From Acidobacteria bacterium 28-1 (GTDB lineage Bacteria > Acidobacteriota > Blastocatellia > Pyrinomonadales > Pyrinomonadaceae): a DNA stretch of 44,996 bases. Position 1 is the stretch's first letter; each line of letters begins with the position of its first letter. The DNA lies in NCBI GenBank assembly GCA_002050365.1, contig MWYZ01000035.1:1-44996 (forward strand). Reading direction: 5' to 3'. A program made the translations under genes and the position numbers. Below, one piece after another: positions 1 to 8,373 of this stretch. A model generated the notes under the pieces. It worked only from the letters and a program-made list of their open reading frames with translations. It was not told where the DNA came from and did no database searches.

Positions 1-1
1 A

Positions 2-187
2 TCAATACTTCGGACACTTTTTGAGAAGACATTTTCCGTAAGTTGTTGAAAACTAAAGAATCTGCTTACTTAAATCAAAGTTAGCTCAAAGCCTAAGTTT
101 GATTTAAATACAAAAAGGCAGTTATATCGTTTCAAAAGCCTTGATTTCAGTGGGTTTCAAAAAACAAAAAACTGTCCGAAGTATTGA
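2..187. mobile_element. Miniature inverted-repeat element, family A, at the 5' edge of the kinase gene
   Basis: The left end (2-16) reads TCAATACTTCGGACA and is the exact reverse complement of 173-187. Both ends continue inward with a T-rich stretch. The interior has a second inverted pair, TTAAATCAAA and TTTGATTTAA, around 70-110, and no coding frame. The size and structure fit a non-autonomous miniature transposable element. Its ends resemble those of the element at 33981-34280, which share a GACAGTTTTTGA core. The base or bases left of position 2 are outside the window, so a target duplication cannot be tested. The following kinase reading frame starts inside the right terminal repeat. Confidence 0.65.
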
Positions 188-2994
188 ACAAGAGCAATTC
201 CAAAAATTTAACTACTAGTCGTTTTACAAGTCTGTTTGCTGAAACGGACGGCACGCTCTGGCTCGGCACGGAAGACAGTGGTTTGGCGCGTTTTCGAGGC
301 GGGCAGTTTCAGACTTTTACGACCGCCGACGGTCTGCTGTCAAATGAAATCCGGCAAGTTCAGAGAGATTCGGACGGAAGCCTTTTAATTTCCACCAGCC
401 ACGGTTTGGTGCGTTTTCGGAACGAGCATTTTTCGGTTGAACGACGAGCCGATTTCAGAAATTTTAACATTTACGTTTCGCCTTCCGGCACTCGTTGGGA
501 AATGGATAAAGACGGTCTGCAGGCAGTCGGCAAAGACGGGCGCGCAACGCGTTATGCTTTACCGTTTGCCGCTCAAAATATTTCTCCCGACCGGACGTAT
601 AACTATTTTTCCTTTGTGCCGATGTTCGAAGACGGCGAAGGCGCGTTGTGGTTTGCGGCGGCGGACAGTCTGTTCAAATTAAAGGACGGTGCGGTAACGA
701 CTTTCACCGCTCAAGACGGAATGCCGCGCAGCAGCGTCCGCAGTCTTGTCCAAGACCGCGCGGGCGCGATTTGGCTCGGCACGGAAAAAGACGGCGTATG
801 TCGTTTTGGTGAAAACCGCTTTGCGTGTTTCGGCATCAGCGAAGGTCTTTCCAGTAATTATGTGATGGATTTGTTTTTTGACCGGGAAGGAACGCTCTGG
901 GTCGGCACAAATGAGCGCGGCATCAATCGCGTTACGCCCCGCATTATTGCTTCCGTTTCCATCGCCGAAGGATTGGCGGATAAAAACGTCTATCCGATTT
1001 TGGAAGACAAAACGGGCGGCGTTTGGATTGGCTCGTTCAGCGGATTGTCTTATTACAAAAACGGGAAAATCACGAATTATACCCGGCGCAACGGACTGCT
1101 TTATGAAATTGTTCAGTCGCTGGCGGAAGACGGCGACGGGCGTTTGTGGATTGGCAGCGTCGGCGGCATCCAGTATCTGGAAAACGGAAAATTTACGGAT
1201 TTTACCGAAAAATTAGGCTTGAGCATAGGCGATAACGCTTTTTTGGACATTCATCAAGACCACGCGGGCGCGATGTGGTTTGCGACGAGAAACGGTTTGA
1301 TGAAATATGCGGACGGCGCGGCAAAAATTTTGACGACCGCCGAGGGTTTGCCGAGTAATGATGTCAGAACGATTTACGAAGCGCGGGACGGCGGAACGCT
1401 CTGGCTGGGAACTTCCGGCGGCTTGGGCAAATTAGAAGGGGAGAAAGGGAGAAAGGGAGAAGGGGAAATTCCGAAAATGGTTTTGACCGCTTACACCGAA
1501 AAAGATGGTTTGGCGGACAACATCCGCACGATTTACGAAGACGGCGACGGCACGTTTTGGATTGGAACTTACGACAACGGTTTGTCGCGTTTCAAAGACG
1601 GTAAATTTACGAATTATACAACCGCCAACGGGCTTTTCAGCAACGGCGTTTTTCAGATTTTGGAAGACGGACGCGGCAATTTTTGGATGTCGAGCAACCA
1701 GGGAATTTACCGCGTCAATAAACAACAGCTAAACGATTTCGCCGACGGAAAGACTTCGGCGGTAACTTCGACCGTTTTCGGCAAATCCGACGGAATGCTT
1801 AACATCGAATGTAACGGCGGACGGCAACCCGCCGGAATCAAAACATCGGACGGAAAATTTTGGTTTCCGACGCAGGACGGCGTGGCGATTATCAATCCTG
1901 AAGCCATTCCGTTTAATCCGCTTCCTCCGCCCGTCGTTATCGAATCGGCTTTTTTGGAAGGTAAAAAAGTAGAATTGACGGACAAATTGGAGATTCAGCC
2001 CGACCAGGACAATCTCGAAATCAATTACACCGGCTTGAGTTTTATCAAACCCGAACAAGTGCAGTTTAAATATAAACTCGAAGGTTTGGACGAAGATTGG
2101 ACGAACGCAGCGAATAGGCGCGAGGCTTATTATCCATATCTGCCGCCCGGAAAATATACGTTTCGCGTCATCGCCGCTAACAGCGATAACGTCTGGAATA
2201 ACGAAGGCGCGGCGATTGCGATTACAGTTCTGCCGCCGTTTTATCGAACTTTTTGGTTCATCGGTTTAGCGATTTTAAGTTTTGGAGTCGTCGGATTTGC
2301 GCTTTATAAACGGCGCGTTTCCGAACTCGAACGCCGGCGAACGGCGCAGGAAGAGTTTTCGCGCCGCTTGATAAATGCGCACGAAAACGAACGCCGAAGA
2401 ATCGCCGCCGAACTACACGACTCTCTGGGGCAATCGCTGGCGATGATAAAAAACAGCGCGGTTTTCGGCTCGCAAACGGCGGAAGATTTACCGGCAGCGA
2501 GGGAACAGCTTGCGGAAATCTCAACGCAATCGGCGCACGCTATCGCGGAAGTGCGCGAGATTGCCTATAACTTGCGCCCTTACTTGCTCGACCGGCTTGG
2601 TTTGACAAAAGCGATTCGTTCCTTGCTGAACAAAACCGCTGACGCTTATCCGATTAAAGTAATTTCGGAAGTTGATGAAGTTGACGAGTTTTTCCCGAAT
2701 GAGGCTGAAATCAGTATTTATCGAATCGTTCAGGAAAGCCTCAACAACGTCATCAAACACTCCGACGCTTCGGAAGTGAAAGTTTCGGTCGAGGAATCCG
2801 AACGCGCCGTTATTATTAAAATCGAAGACGACGGCAAAGGTTTTGACGTAAACGCCGAAAACAACGGCGACAATCGCGGCGGTTTCGGTTTGTTTGGAAT
2901 GGCGGAAAGAGTGCGAATGCTGGGCGGCACGATTGCGATTGAATCCGAAACGGGCAAAGGCACGAAAATCTTAATAAAGATTTCTCCGAACTAA
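184..2994 (+). CDS. Propeller-type sensor histidine kinase (Reg_prop repeats, Y_Y_Y, HisKA_3, HATPase), 5'-truncated
   Basis: This is a hybrid-sensor-like histidine kinase that would sense a periplasmic signal and phosphorylate a NarL-type regulator, probably the next gene. Residues 1-540 are repeated propeller strands of the form DGTLWLGT...GLxRF. A Y_Y_Y domain follows (about 590-700), then one membrane segment (about 706-726), a HisKA_3 helix with the phospho-acceptor His745 in ELHDSLGQ, and a HATPase_c domain with an N box (ESLNNVIKHS) and G boxes (DDGKGFD, GFGLFGMAERV). The family normally starts with a signal peptide and more propeller blades. Here the only start is a TTG inside a transposon-like terminal repeat, with an in-frame stop at 142-144 and no ribosome site. 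I infer that the 5' end was removed by the element. The remaining frame is intact, so decay is recent or a new start is used. Confidence 0.85.
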   Translation: MNKSNSKNLTTSRFTSLFAETDGTLWLGTEDSGLARFRGGQFQTFTTADGLLSNEIRQVQRDSDGSLLISTSHGLVRFRNEHFSVERRADFRNFNIYVSPSGTRWEMDKDGLQAVGKDGRATRYALPFAAQNISPDRTYNYFSFVPMFEDGEGALWFAAADSLFKLKDGAVTTFTAQDGMPRSSVRSLVQDRAGAIWLGTEKDGVCRFGENRFACFGISEGLSSNYVMDLFFDREGTLWVGTNERGINRVTPRIIASVSIAEGLADKNVYPILEDKTGGVWIGSFSGLSYYKNGKITNYTRRNGLLYEIVQSLAEDGDGRLWIGSVGGIQYLENGKFTDFTEKLGLSIGDNAFLDIHQDHAGAMWFATRNGLMKYADGAAKILTTAEGLPSNDVRTIYEARDGGTLWLGTSGGLGKLEGEKGRKGEGEIPKMVLTAYTEKDGLADNIRTIYEDGDGTFWIGTYDNGLSRFKDGKFTNYTTANGLFSNGVFQILEDGRGNFWMSSNQGIYRVNKQQLNDFADGKTSAVTSTVFGKSDGMLNIECNGGRQPAGIKTSDGKFWFPTQDGVAIINPEAIPFNPLPPPVVIESAFLEGKKVELTDKLEIQPDQDNLEINYTGLSFIKPEQVQFKYKLEGLDEDWTNAANRREAYYPYLPPGKYTFRVIAANSDNVWNNEGAAIAITVLPPFYRTFWFIGLAILSFGVVGFALYKRRVSELERRRTAQEEFSRRLINAHENERRRIAAELHDSLGQSLAMIKNSAVFGSQTAEDLPAAREQLAEISTQSAHAIAEVREIAYNLRPYLLDRLGLTKAIRSLLNKTADAYPIKVISEVDEVDEFFPNEAEISIYRIVQESLNNVIKHSDASEVKVSVEESERAVIIKIEDDGKGFDVNAENNGDNRGGFGLFGMAERVRMLGGTIAIESETGKGTKILIKISPN
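1435..1466 (+). repeat. Four 8-bp tandem repeats inside the kinase gene
   Basis: Four consecutive octamers of the form GAARGGGA encode a Lys/Glu/Gly-rich linker (EGEKGRKGEGE) between two propeller blades. The linker is low-complexity and looks like an expandable loop. Thirty-two bases is not a multiple of three, so changes in copy number would usually shift the frame. Confidence 0.7.
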
Positions 2995-3013
2995 ACACAA
3001 AGGAATATTGCAG

Positions 3014-3667
3014 ATGACCGAGCAAATTCGCATCGTGATGGCTGACGACCATCCAATTGTCCGTCAAGGTTTGCGGCAGATGATTGAGACGGATAAAAAT
3101 TTATCAATCGTCGCAGAAGCGGGCGACGGGCAAACCGCGCTCGAATTGATTGAAAAACATCAGCCCGGCGTGACCGTCTTGGATATTGATATGCCGAAAA
3201 TGGACGGCTTCGCCGTCGTGCGCGAATTGCAGAAAAGACGTATTAACGTCGAAATCGTTTTTCTGACGATGCACAGCGAAGAGGAAATTTTTCAGGCGGC
3301 AATGGATTTGGGCGTGAAAGGTTATGTTTTGAAAGACAGCGCGGTGACCGACATTGTTTCGAGCATTAAATCGGTTGCCGCGCAACGCCCGTTTTTGAGT
3401 CCGGCGTTGTCCGCGCTTTTATTAAACCGTCGTCGCCGTAACGAAGAATTCGAGAAAGAACAGCCCGGCTTGCATCTGCTCACGCCGACCGAAAAACGCA
3501 TCTTAAAATTCATCGCCGAAGACAAAACCAGCAAGCAAATCGGCGAAGAATTATTTATCAGTTACCGCACCGTTGAAACTCACCGCGCCAATATTTCCCG
3601 CAAACTCGATTTGCGCGGTTCGCTCGCGCTCGTCAAATTTGCTGTAACTCACAAGTCGGAACTTTAG
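3014..3667 (+). CDS. NarL/FixJ-family response regulator
   Basis: A receiver domain (about 1-125) is followed by a LuxR-type helix-turn-helix (about 150-215). The acidic pair is in MADDHP, the phospho-acceptor is Asp57 in LDIDMPKMDG, and the conserved Thr and Lys are in LTMHSEEE and YVLKDSA. The DNA-binding part reads LTPTEKRILKFIAEDKTSKQIG and then RTVETHRANI. I chose the ATG at 3014 over a TTG six bases upstream because AAAGGA at 2999-3004 is well placed for it. It lies 19 bp after the HisKA_3 kinase, the usual partner arrangement, so the pair probably forms one two-component system. Target genes are unknown. Confidence 0.93.
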   Translation: MTEQIRIVMADDHPIVRQGLRQMIETDKNLSIVAEAGDGQTALELIEKHQPGVTVLDIDMPKMDGFAVVRELQKRRINVEIVFLTMHSEEEIFQAAMDLGVKGYVLKDSAVTDIVSSIKSVAAQRPFLSPALSALLLNRRRRNEEFEKEQPGLHLLTPTEKRILKFIAEDKTSKQIGEELFISYRTVETHRANISRKLDLRGSLALVKFAVTHKSEL

Positions 3668-4000
3668 AAAACCAAAAAAATTAACCCGGATTTTCGCGGA
3701 TGACGTAGATTTTATTTCTTATCCGCGTTATCTACATTTATCTGCGGCTAATTTTTCTTAAATAAATTTATGCCGCCGTTTTCAACGGCTTGACGTAAAT
3801 TTTCCGGCTTGTTCCCACAGCTTGCGCTGCGGGCTACAAATATGCGCGTCGGTTTCACCGACTTGAAAACGATTTTCTTATCCCGAACTGACATCAAAAT
3901 AAGTGTTCACACTTAGTCCGAATTACGTATAAACACGGATTTTCAAGCCTCGCAAACCCGCCTAAACTTGCTTTCAATGAATTTCAATTTAACGAGAAAT
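3668..4000. other. Intergenic region with REP-like hairpins
   Basis: No coding frame is convincing here. At 3680-3765 two imperfect inverted stretches carry CGCGGAT and ATCCGCG words in an AT-rich setting. CCCACAGCTTGCGCTGCGGG (around 3814-3833) can fold into an eight-pair stem with one mismatch, and GTCGGTTTCACCGAC just downstream is a 5-bp hairpin. These look like dispersed extragenic palindromes. The promoter of the stand-alone receiver gene should lie at the right end, but no convincing -35/-10 pair was seen. Confidence 0.4.
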
Positions 4001-4360
4001 ATGTGGATGAAAGTCTTGATTGTTGACGACAACGAACAGGCGCGGCAGATGATTAGACATTATCTGCACAAGTTGTCGGACGAGTTCCGCGAGTGCGCGG
4101 ACGGCGCGGAAGCCGTTTCCGCTTACGCCGAATTTCTGCCCGATTGGGTATTGATGGATTGGGAAATGAAACAGGTTAACGGACTCATTGCGACGCGGAA
4201 CATTATTGCCGACTTTCCCGACGCGAAAGTTTTAATGGTAACGAACTACGACGAGAAGGATTTGCGCCAGGCGGCAACCGAAGCGGGCGCGCGCGGATTT
4301 GTTTTGAAAGACGATTTGCTTTCGCTGCATTTGTTCTTGAAAAAATCAACTGAACATTAG
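4001..4360 (+). CDS. Stand-alone response-regulator receiver protein
   Basis: This is a CheY-like single receiver domain of about 119 residues with no output domain. It has the acidic cluster VDDNEQ, the phospho-acceptor Asp in LMDWEMKQVNG, Thr in MVTNYDEKD and Lys in FVLKDDLL. Possible starts are the ATGs at 3977, 4001 and 4007. The two later ones put the usual few residues ahead of the first beta strand. It follows a kinase/NarL pair after a 333-bp gap and precedes a secreted repeat protein, so it may act in the same signalling route, but nothing in the sequence proves that. The MDWEMKQVNG motif resembles receivers of the NarL branch more than CheY itself. Confidence 0.85.
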   Translation: MWMKVLIVDDNEQARQMIRHYLHKLSDEFRECADGAEAVSAYAEFLPDWVLMDWEMKQVNGLIATRNIIADFPDAKVLMVTNYDEKDLRQAATEAGARGFVLKDDLLSLHLFLKKSTEH

Positions 4361-4473
4361 CCCGAATCTTAAAGGATAAAACTATGAAGAAAAATACAAC
4401 AATTAACGCCTGTTTAACGCAAACGGGCATCGTCCCAAGAACTACAACCGAAGCTGTTTGCAGCTTCAATCAA

Positions 4474-4479
4474 AAGGAG
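4474..4479 (+). promoter_or_regulatory. Strong ribosome binding site that decides the start of the repeat protein
   Basis: AAGGAG lies six bases before the ATG at 4486, immediately ahead of a typical signal peptide. An in-frame ATG at 4384 also has an AAGGAT upstream, but would place 34 hydrophilic residues before the signal peptide. The inner start is therefore preferred, and the 4384 frame may be a leader peptide or untranslated. Confidence 0.7.
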
Positions 4480-4485
4480 AAAATT

Positions 4486-5964
4486 ATGAAAAATCTACGC
4501 AATTTTTTAGTCGGTCTGGTCAGTTTGCTGTTTGTTGTGCAACTAACGTTTGTTTCGCCCGTCGCGGCGCAAAGCTCGAAACAGCTTGAGCGCGAACGCC
4601 TTAGCCGCGTGATGGACGCGAACGCCAATGTCGAAGAGTTTCGACAAGAGTATATTAACTATCTGACGGAGATGGCGGACGCGCTGCGCCTTTTTAACGA
4701 GATTCCCGCCGTTCGCAGAAAGTTTAATCAAGCCGGACTTCAACCTGTCGCGTCGCTTGAACAGGGGAAAAATCTTGTTGCCGTAATGAAGCCGGAGGAT
4801 CTTATTATAATGAGAGCGGCTTATGCTAAAGTTTCCGGCTGGAGAGATGCGCCGCAGGCTATTAACTCGCTGCTGAAACCGCAACTGCGCGAGCAGCTTG
4901 AGTTGAAACTCGCCGCTAAAAAGAATTCGGGCGGCAATATCACGCCTGACGCCATCATTACCGATGTCTGTCCTGACCCGAGCATCGTTCCGAGCAACAG
5001 CGACATTGCGGTGGCTAAAGCCGCCGAAATCGCGGCTGACTTGGTAATGGAATTGCTGCCAACCGATGTCATAACCATTGTCTTCCGCGAAGCTGCATCA
5101 ATAGCGCGCGCCGCAGTCAAGAGCGGAGTTTTAGCCGCCGAAACTCTGAAAGCCATTGATGACGACTGCTCTGGACTGAAATCGTCGGACGTTCAGGATA
5201 TAGTTAACAACGCCAAAAGCGAAATTATCAATAACGACAACAGCAACCGGACGGCGATTGTCAACAATGACAACTCGAACAAAGATACGATTCTCAACAC
5301 TCTGAACACAAAAACCTCGACCATCACGACGGCGATTACCAATTCGCAGAACGCCGTCATCAACAACGGCGACACTAATCTAGCGACGATTACGACCGCG
5401 ATTACCAACGCCAAAACCGACATTGTTAACAACGACAACAGCAACAGGACGACGATTGTCAATAATGACAACGCCAATGCAACCACACTCAACACGGCGG
5501 TTACCAACGCCCGCAACACGATTGTCAACAACGACAATACCAACACAACCAACATCGTCAACAACGACAACGCCAACAAAACCGCAATTATCAACAACGC
5601 CACCGCTAATACGACGACGCTCAACACTGCGATAACCAACGCCAAAACCGAGATTCTCAATAATGCCAACGCCAACGCCACTGCGCTGCAGGATGTGCTG
5701 TTGCGTTCGCAAATCGAAGCGGACTTGGCGGCCGAGAGTAACGGCGTAAAAGTCGCGTGGTATATGACGCCGACCGCTAACGGCGGAAAACTCGATTTGG
5801 TGCAGAGCATCGTGACGCTGACTTTGGCAAATATCACGGCGGCGGGCGGAAGCATTGGTAACGCTCAGTCATTTCTTGATAGTGCCAATGTAGATAAAGC
5901 TGCCGGACGATTTAAATCGGCGTATGACAACTATCGCAAAGCCTATAAAGCGGCAGCTAACTAA
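4486..5964 (+). CDS. Secreted protein with fifteen 11-residue Asn/Thr-rich repeats
   Basis: I do not recognise a named family. The protein (492 residues) begins with a signal peptide (MKNLRNFLVGLVSLLFVVQL, cleavage near VAAQ). Next comes a mostly helical region (about 35-240), then a hydrophobic/Ala-rich helical part, then fifteen consecutive units of exactly 11 residues (about 245-409), and a C-terminal domain of about 85 residues ending in an amphipathic DNYRKAYKAAAN stretch. The repeat consensus is T-x-I-V-N-N-D-N-x-N-x. Hydrophobic residues at unit positions 3, 4 and sometimes 6-7 suit a right-handed hendecad coiled coil or a fibrous stalk. It lies 125 bp after the stand-alone receiver gene and ends before a strong terminator. 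A surface stalk or periplasmic spacer is a guess from architecture only. Confidence 0.75.
   Translation: MKNLRNFLVGLVSLLFVVQLTFVSPVAAQSSKQLERERLSRVMDANANVEEFRQEYINYLTEMADALRLFNEIPAVRRKFNQAGLQPVASLEQGKNLVAVMKPEDLIIMRAAYAKVSGWRDAPQAINSLLKPQLREQLELKLAAKKNSGGNITPDAIITDVCPDPSIVPSNSDIAVAKAAEIAADLVMELLPTDVITIVFREAASIARAAVKSGVLAAETLKAIDDDCSGLKSSDVQDIVNNAKSEIINNDNSNRTAIVNNDNSNKDTILNTLNTKTSTITTAITNSQNAVINNGDTNLATITTAITNAKTDIVNNDNSNRTTIVNNDNANATTLNTAVTNARNTIVNNDNTNTTNIVNNDNANKTAIINNATANTTTLNTAITNAKTEILNNANANATALQDVLLRSQIEADLAAESNGVKVAWYMTPTANGGKLDLVQSIVTLTLANITAAGGSIGNAQSFLDSANVDKAAGRFKSAYDNYRKAYKAAAN
5218..5712 (+). repeat. Tandem 33-bp coding repeat (15 units)
   Basis: The units are phased every 33 bases without a single indel. 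At protein level the first two are SEIINNDNSNR and TAIVNNDNSNK, and the last is the degenerate TALQDVLLRSQ. Two unit types alternate irregularly: an NN-D-N type and a TTLNTAITNAK type. DNA units have diverged in third positions, so the array is old rather than a recent expansion. The repetition also creates long spurious reading frames on the opposite strand. Confidence 0.9.
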
Positions 5965-6017
5965 AAACCAGGCGGAACGGCAAACGCTTGAACTTTATTG
6001 ACAAGCAGTTTTCTGAA

Positions 6018-6069
6018 ATCAAAGTCAAGGCGGAGGCAATTACAACCTCCGCCTTGACTTTGATTTTTA
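6018..6069 (+). terminator. Rho-independent terminator after the repeat protein
   Basis: A perfect 19-bp stem starting ATCAAAGTCAAGGCGGAGG (6018-6036) pairs with 6046-6064 around a 9-base loop and runs into a T-rich tail. The T-run is on the plus strand, matching the gene ending at 5964. Its length is unusual for a terminator and could also stabilise the mRNA 3' end. Confidence 0.88.
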
Positions 6070-6144
6070 AATAGAAAGCGAGGAACTGAATTTTTGCTTT
6101 CAATCTCACTTCCGCCATTTTCTCAATTGAGTTAATATCAATCT

Positions 6145-7332
6145 ATGTTTCGCAGAGTTTATTTAGACAACAGCGCGACCACGCCGATTGACCGCGAAGT
6201 GGTGGACGCGATGCTGCCGTTTTTAACCGAAAAGTTCGGCAATGCTTCGAGCATTCACTTTTTCGGACAGGAAGCACGCGGCGCAGTTGATAAAGCCAGA
6301 CATCAAGTCGCCGGGATTATAAATTCGCGCCCGAATGAAATCGTCTTTACGTCCGGCGGCACGGAAGCAAATAATCTGGCGATTCGCGGTTTAGTCGAGG
6401 CGAACGACAAATACGGCAAACATATTATCACTTCGGCGATTGAACATTCGGCGGTCAGGGAAGTTTGTCAAGATTTAGAAAAGCGCGGCTATGACGTAAC
6501 GTATCTGCCCGTTTATGAAGACGGCATTGTGAAGATCGAAGATGTCGAAGACGCCGTCCGTGAAGATACGATTTTAATTTCGGTAATGATGGCGAACAAC
6601 GAAATCGGGACGATTCAGCCGGTTGCGGAAATCGGGAAACTTATCAGAAAACTTCGTGAAGGCGGCAAAAAAATCTGGTTTCATACGGACGCGGTGCAAG
6701 CCATCAGCAAAATAACGGTTGATGTCGAAGAAATCGGCTGCGATTTATTGTCTGTTTCGGCGCATAAACTTTACGCGCCGAAAGGCGTCGGAGCACTTTA
6801 TATTCGGCGCGGCGTGCGGCTTCATTCGCAGAATATAGGCGGACATCAAGAGCGCGAGCGGCGCGGCGGAACAGAATCCGTTCCACACATCGTCGCTTTT
6901 GGAAAGGCTTGCGAATTGGCGAAAATTAATTTGAACGTAGCAACCGAACATTTAACGAATCTACGCGATAAATTTGAAAACGGCGTGGCGGAAACAATCA
7001 ACGATTTTGAATTTAACGGCAATCGTGAAAATCGTCTGCCGCACATCTCAAACGTTTCTTTTCGTTTTATCGAAGGCGAAGGTCTTTTGATCAATCTCGA
7101 TTTACAAGGCGTGGCGGTTTCCACCGGCTCGGCGTGTTCTTCGGGTTCGCTTGAGCCGTCGCCCGTGATTCGCGCTCTCGGCAGAAATGACGAATTGGCT
7201 CGCGGCGCGATTCGTTTTAGTTTTGGCAAAGATAATACGGAAGATGAAGTTGAGTTTGTTTTGAAAGTTTTGCCGAAAGCGATTGAAAATCTGCGCCGAC
7301 TATCACCTATTTACTTGAAGCAAACTGTTTGA
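6145..7332 (+). CDS. Cysteine desulfurase (NifS/IscS family)
   Basis: This is a PLP enzyme that removes sulfur from L-cysteine as a persulfide for Fe-S cluster or thio-cofactor assembly. At 395 residues it has normal family length. Visible motifs are LDNSATTP at the N-terminus, GGTEANNLAI, the PLP-stacking region around SAIEHSAV, the PLP lysine Lys208 in SVSAHKLYAPKG, GGHQERERRGGTES, and the catalytic Cys331 in STGSACSSGS. No iscU, iscR, thiI or mnmA lies beside it, so its sulfur acceptor cannot be read from context. The short active-site loop (SACSSGSLEPSPV) is like that of IscS/NifS-type enzymes. A terminator separates it from the gene upstream, so it is probably transcribed alone. Confidence 0.95.
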   Translation: MFRRVYLDNSATTPIDREVVDAMLPFLTEKFGNASSIHFFGQEARGAVDKARHQVAGIINSRPNEIVFTSGGTEANNLAIRGLVEANDKYGKHIITSAIEHSAVREVCQDLEKRGYDVTYLPVYEDGIVKIEDVEDAVREDTILISVMMANNEIGTIQPVAEIGKLIRKLREGGKKIWFHTDAVQAISKITVDVEEIGCDLLSVSAHKLYAPKGVGALYIRRGVRLHSQNIGGHQERERRGGTESVPHIVAFGKACELAKINLNVATEHLTNLRDKFENGVAETINDFEFNGNRENRLPHISNVSFRFIEGEGLLINLDLQGVAVSTGSACSSGSLEPSPVIRALGRNDELARGAIRFSFGKDNTEDEVEFVLKVLPKAIENLRRLSPIYLKQTV

Positions 7333-7378
7333 TAGACAACTGTTGCGCGGACATATTTTGATAAGCAAAAAGGATTAA

Positions 7379-7548
7379 GAGACTGTTTGAAATGTAATTT
7401 TATTGCCCGCTAAACATACGAATCGAACGAAAAAGTAAAACAATAAAGTGAAAAAAAGTGAAAATTAATTCTTTTTTAGTGTTTTTCGTATTTTTAGCGG
7501 GCAAAGTTGCTGTTTCGACCGACTAATTTATAACTTTTCAAACAGTCC
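7379..7548. mobile_element. TTAA-flanked miniature inverted-repeat element, family B
   Basis: Terminal repeats are GAGACTGTTTGAAA at the left and, read inward from the right, GGACTGTTTGAAAA. A second inner inverted pair, TTGCCCGCTAAAxATACGAA, runs near 7405-7425 and 7485-7505. The element would fold into one long hairpin. TTAA occurs immediately outside both ends (7375-7378 and 7549-7552), as expected for a 4-bp target duplication. It has no coding capacity. It lies between the convergent ends of the cysteine desulfurase and mtgA genes, where its hairpin could end transcription from both sides. Confidence 0.75.
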
Positions 7549-7606
7549 TTAAACTTTCAAGATTGAGTTTCAAGATTGTAATTTGAGATTAGGTAAGCCG
7601 GAAAAA

Positions 7607-8368
7607 TTAGTAAGCCAATTTTATGAAATTCATTCCGCGTTGAATAACGCGCTGGCGACGAACGACGCGCTTCGGATTTTTCTTTGGATTGAAAACGTTG
7701 AGCGGACTTGGAATCATCGCCGACAAATACGCGGCTTCTTGCGCGGTCAGATTTGAAGCGGATTTTTTGAAGTAATAACGCGAAGCGGCTTCTGCGCCGT
7801 AGATGCCGTCGCCCCATTCAATGATATTGAGATAAATTTCCATGATTCGTTTTTTGGAAAGGTCTTTTTCGAGAAAATATGTAAGGAGGGCTTCGCGTCC
7901 TTTTCGCAGAAAATTTCTGTCTTCAGAAAGGTATAGATTTTTGGCGAGTTGTTGGGAAACGGTTGACGCACCGCGTTTAAAGGAAGGCATTGGCGGAATC
8001 CAGTCGTTCGGGTCGTAATCGCCTTCGGCTTTCGCTTCCTTTTCGCCTTCACGCTGCGCCTCTTCCCAAGCACTGTTGATTGCCTCCCAATCAAAACCGT
8101 GATGTTCAAAAAATCTTGCGTCTTCGCCCGCAAGGACTGCCCGCTGCAAATGCGGCGAGATTTGTTCAATCGGCATCCAAATTTGATATTTTCTTGGTTC
8201 TCGACCGTCGGCTTGCGCTTCTGAAAGACGATATTCAATCATCGAACTGGTCGTTGGGTTTTCAGTACGAAGTTTTGAAACGTTGGGAAAAGTCACGATT
8301 TCATAAATCAACCAGACGGCAACCGCGCCGCACAAAACTGAAAACAAAATTTTTGTCCAATACCACAT
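7607..8368 (-). CDS. mtgA: Monofunctional peptidoglycan glycosyltransferase
   Basis: This GT51 enzyme polymerises lipid II into glycan strands at the periplasmic face of the inner membrane. It has an N-terminal membrane anchor (about residues 6-26) and the GT51 motifs in order: EDARFFEHHGFDW with catalytic Glu82, RGASTVSQQLAKNLYL, and KRIMEIYLNIIEWG followed by GIYGAEAASRYYF. There is no transpeptidase domain, and 253 residues is typical for MtgA. An acidic insert (EKEAKAEGDYDPNDW, about 111-125) before the second motif is slightly unusual. The gene lies downstream of crtI on the same strand after a 117-bp gap filled by inverted heptamer repeats. A heptamer array begins six bases upstream of the start codon. 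Confidence 0.95.
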   Translation of the reverse strand: MWYWTKILFSVLCGAVAVWLIYEIVTFPNVSKLRTENPTTSSMIEYRLSEAQADGREPRKYQIWMPIEQISPHLQRAVLAGEDARFFEHHGFDWEAINSAWEEAQREGEKEAKAEGDYDPNDWIPPMPSFKRGASTVSQQLAKNLYLSEDRNFLRKGREALLTYFLEKDLSKKRIMEIYLNIIEWGDGIYGAEAASRYYFKKSASNLTAQEAAYLSAMIPSPLNVFNPKKNPKRVVRRQRVIQRGMNFIKLAY

Positions 8369-8373
8369 TTGAA

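Noticed and set aside
5218..5712. CRISPR-like periodic array
   Set aside because: Repeats are contiguous without spacers, in frame, and translated as 11-residue units. No cas gene is present.
5193..5855. Long minus-strand frame (220 codons) across the repeat protein
   Set aside because: It is the antisense of the 33-bp tandem repeats, which lack stops in that frame. Its Leu/Val/Ala monotony reflects the repeat, and the plus-strand gene has a signal peptide and ribosome site.
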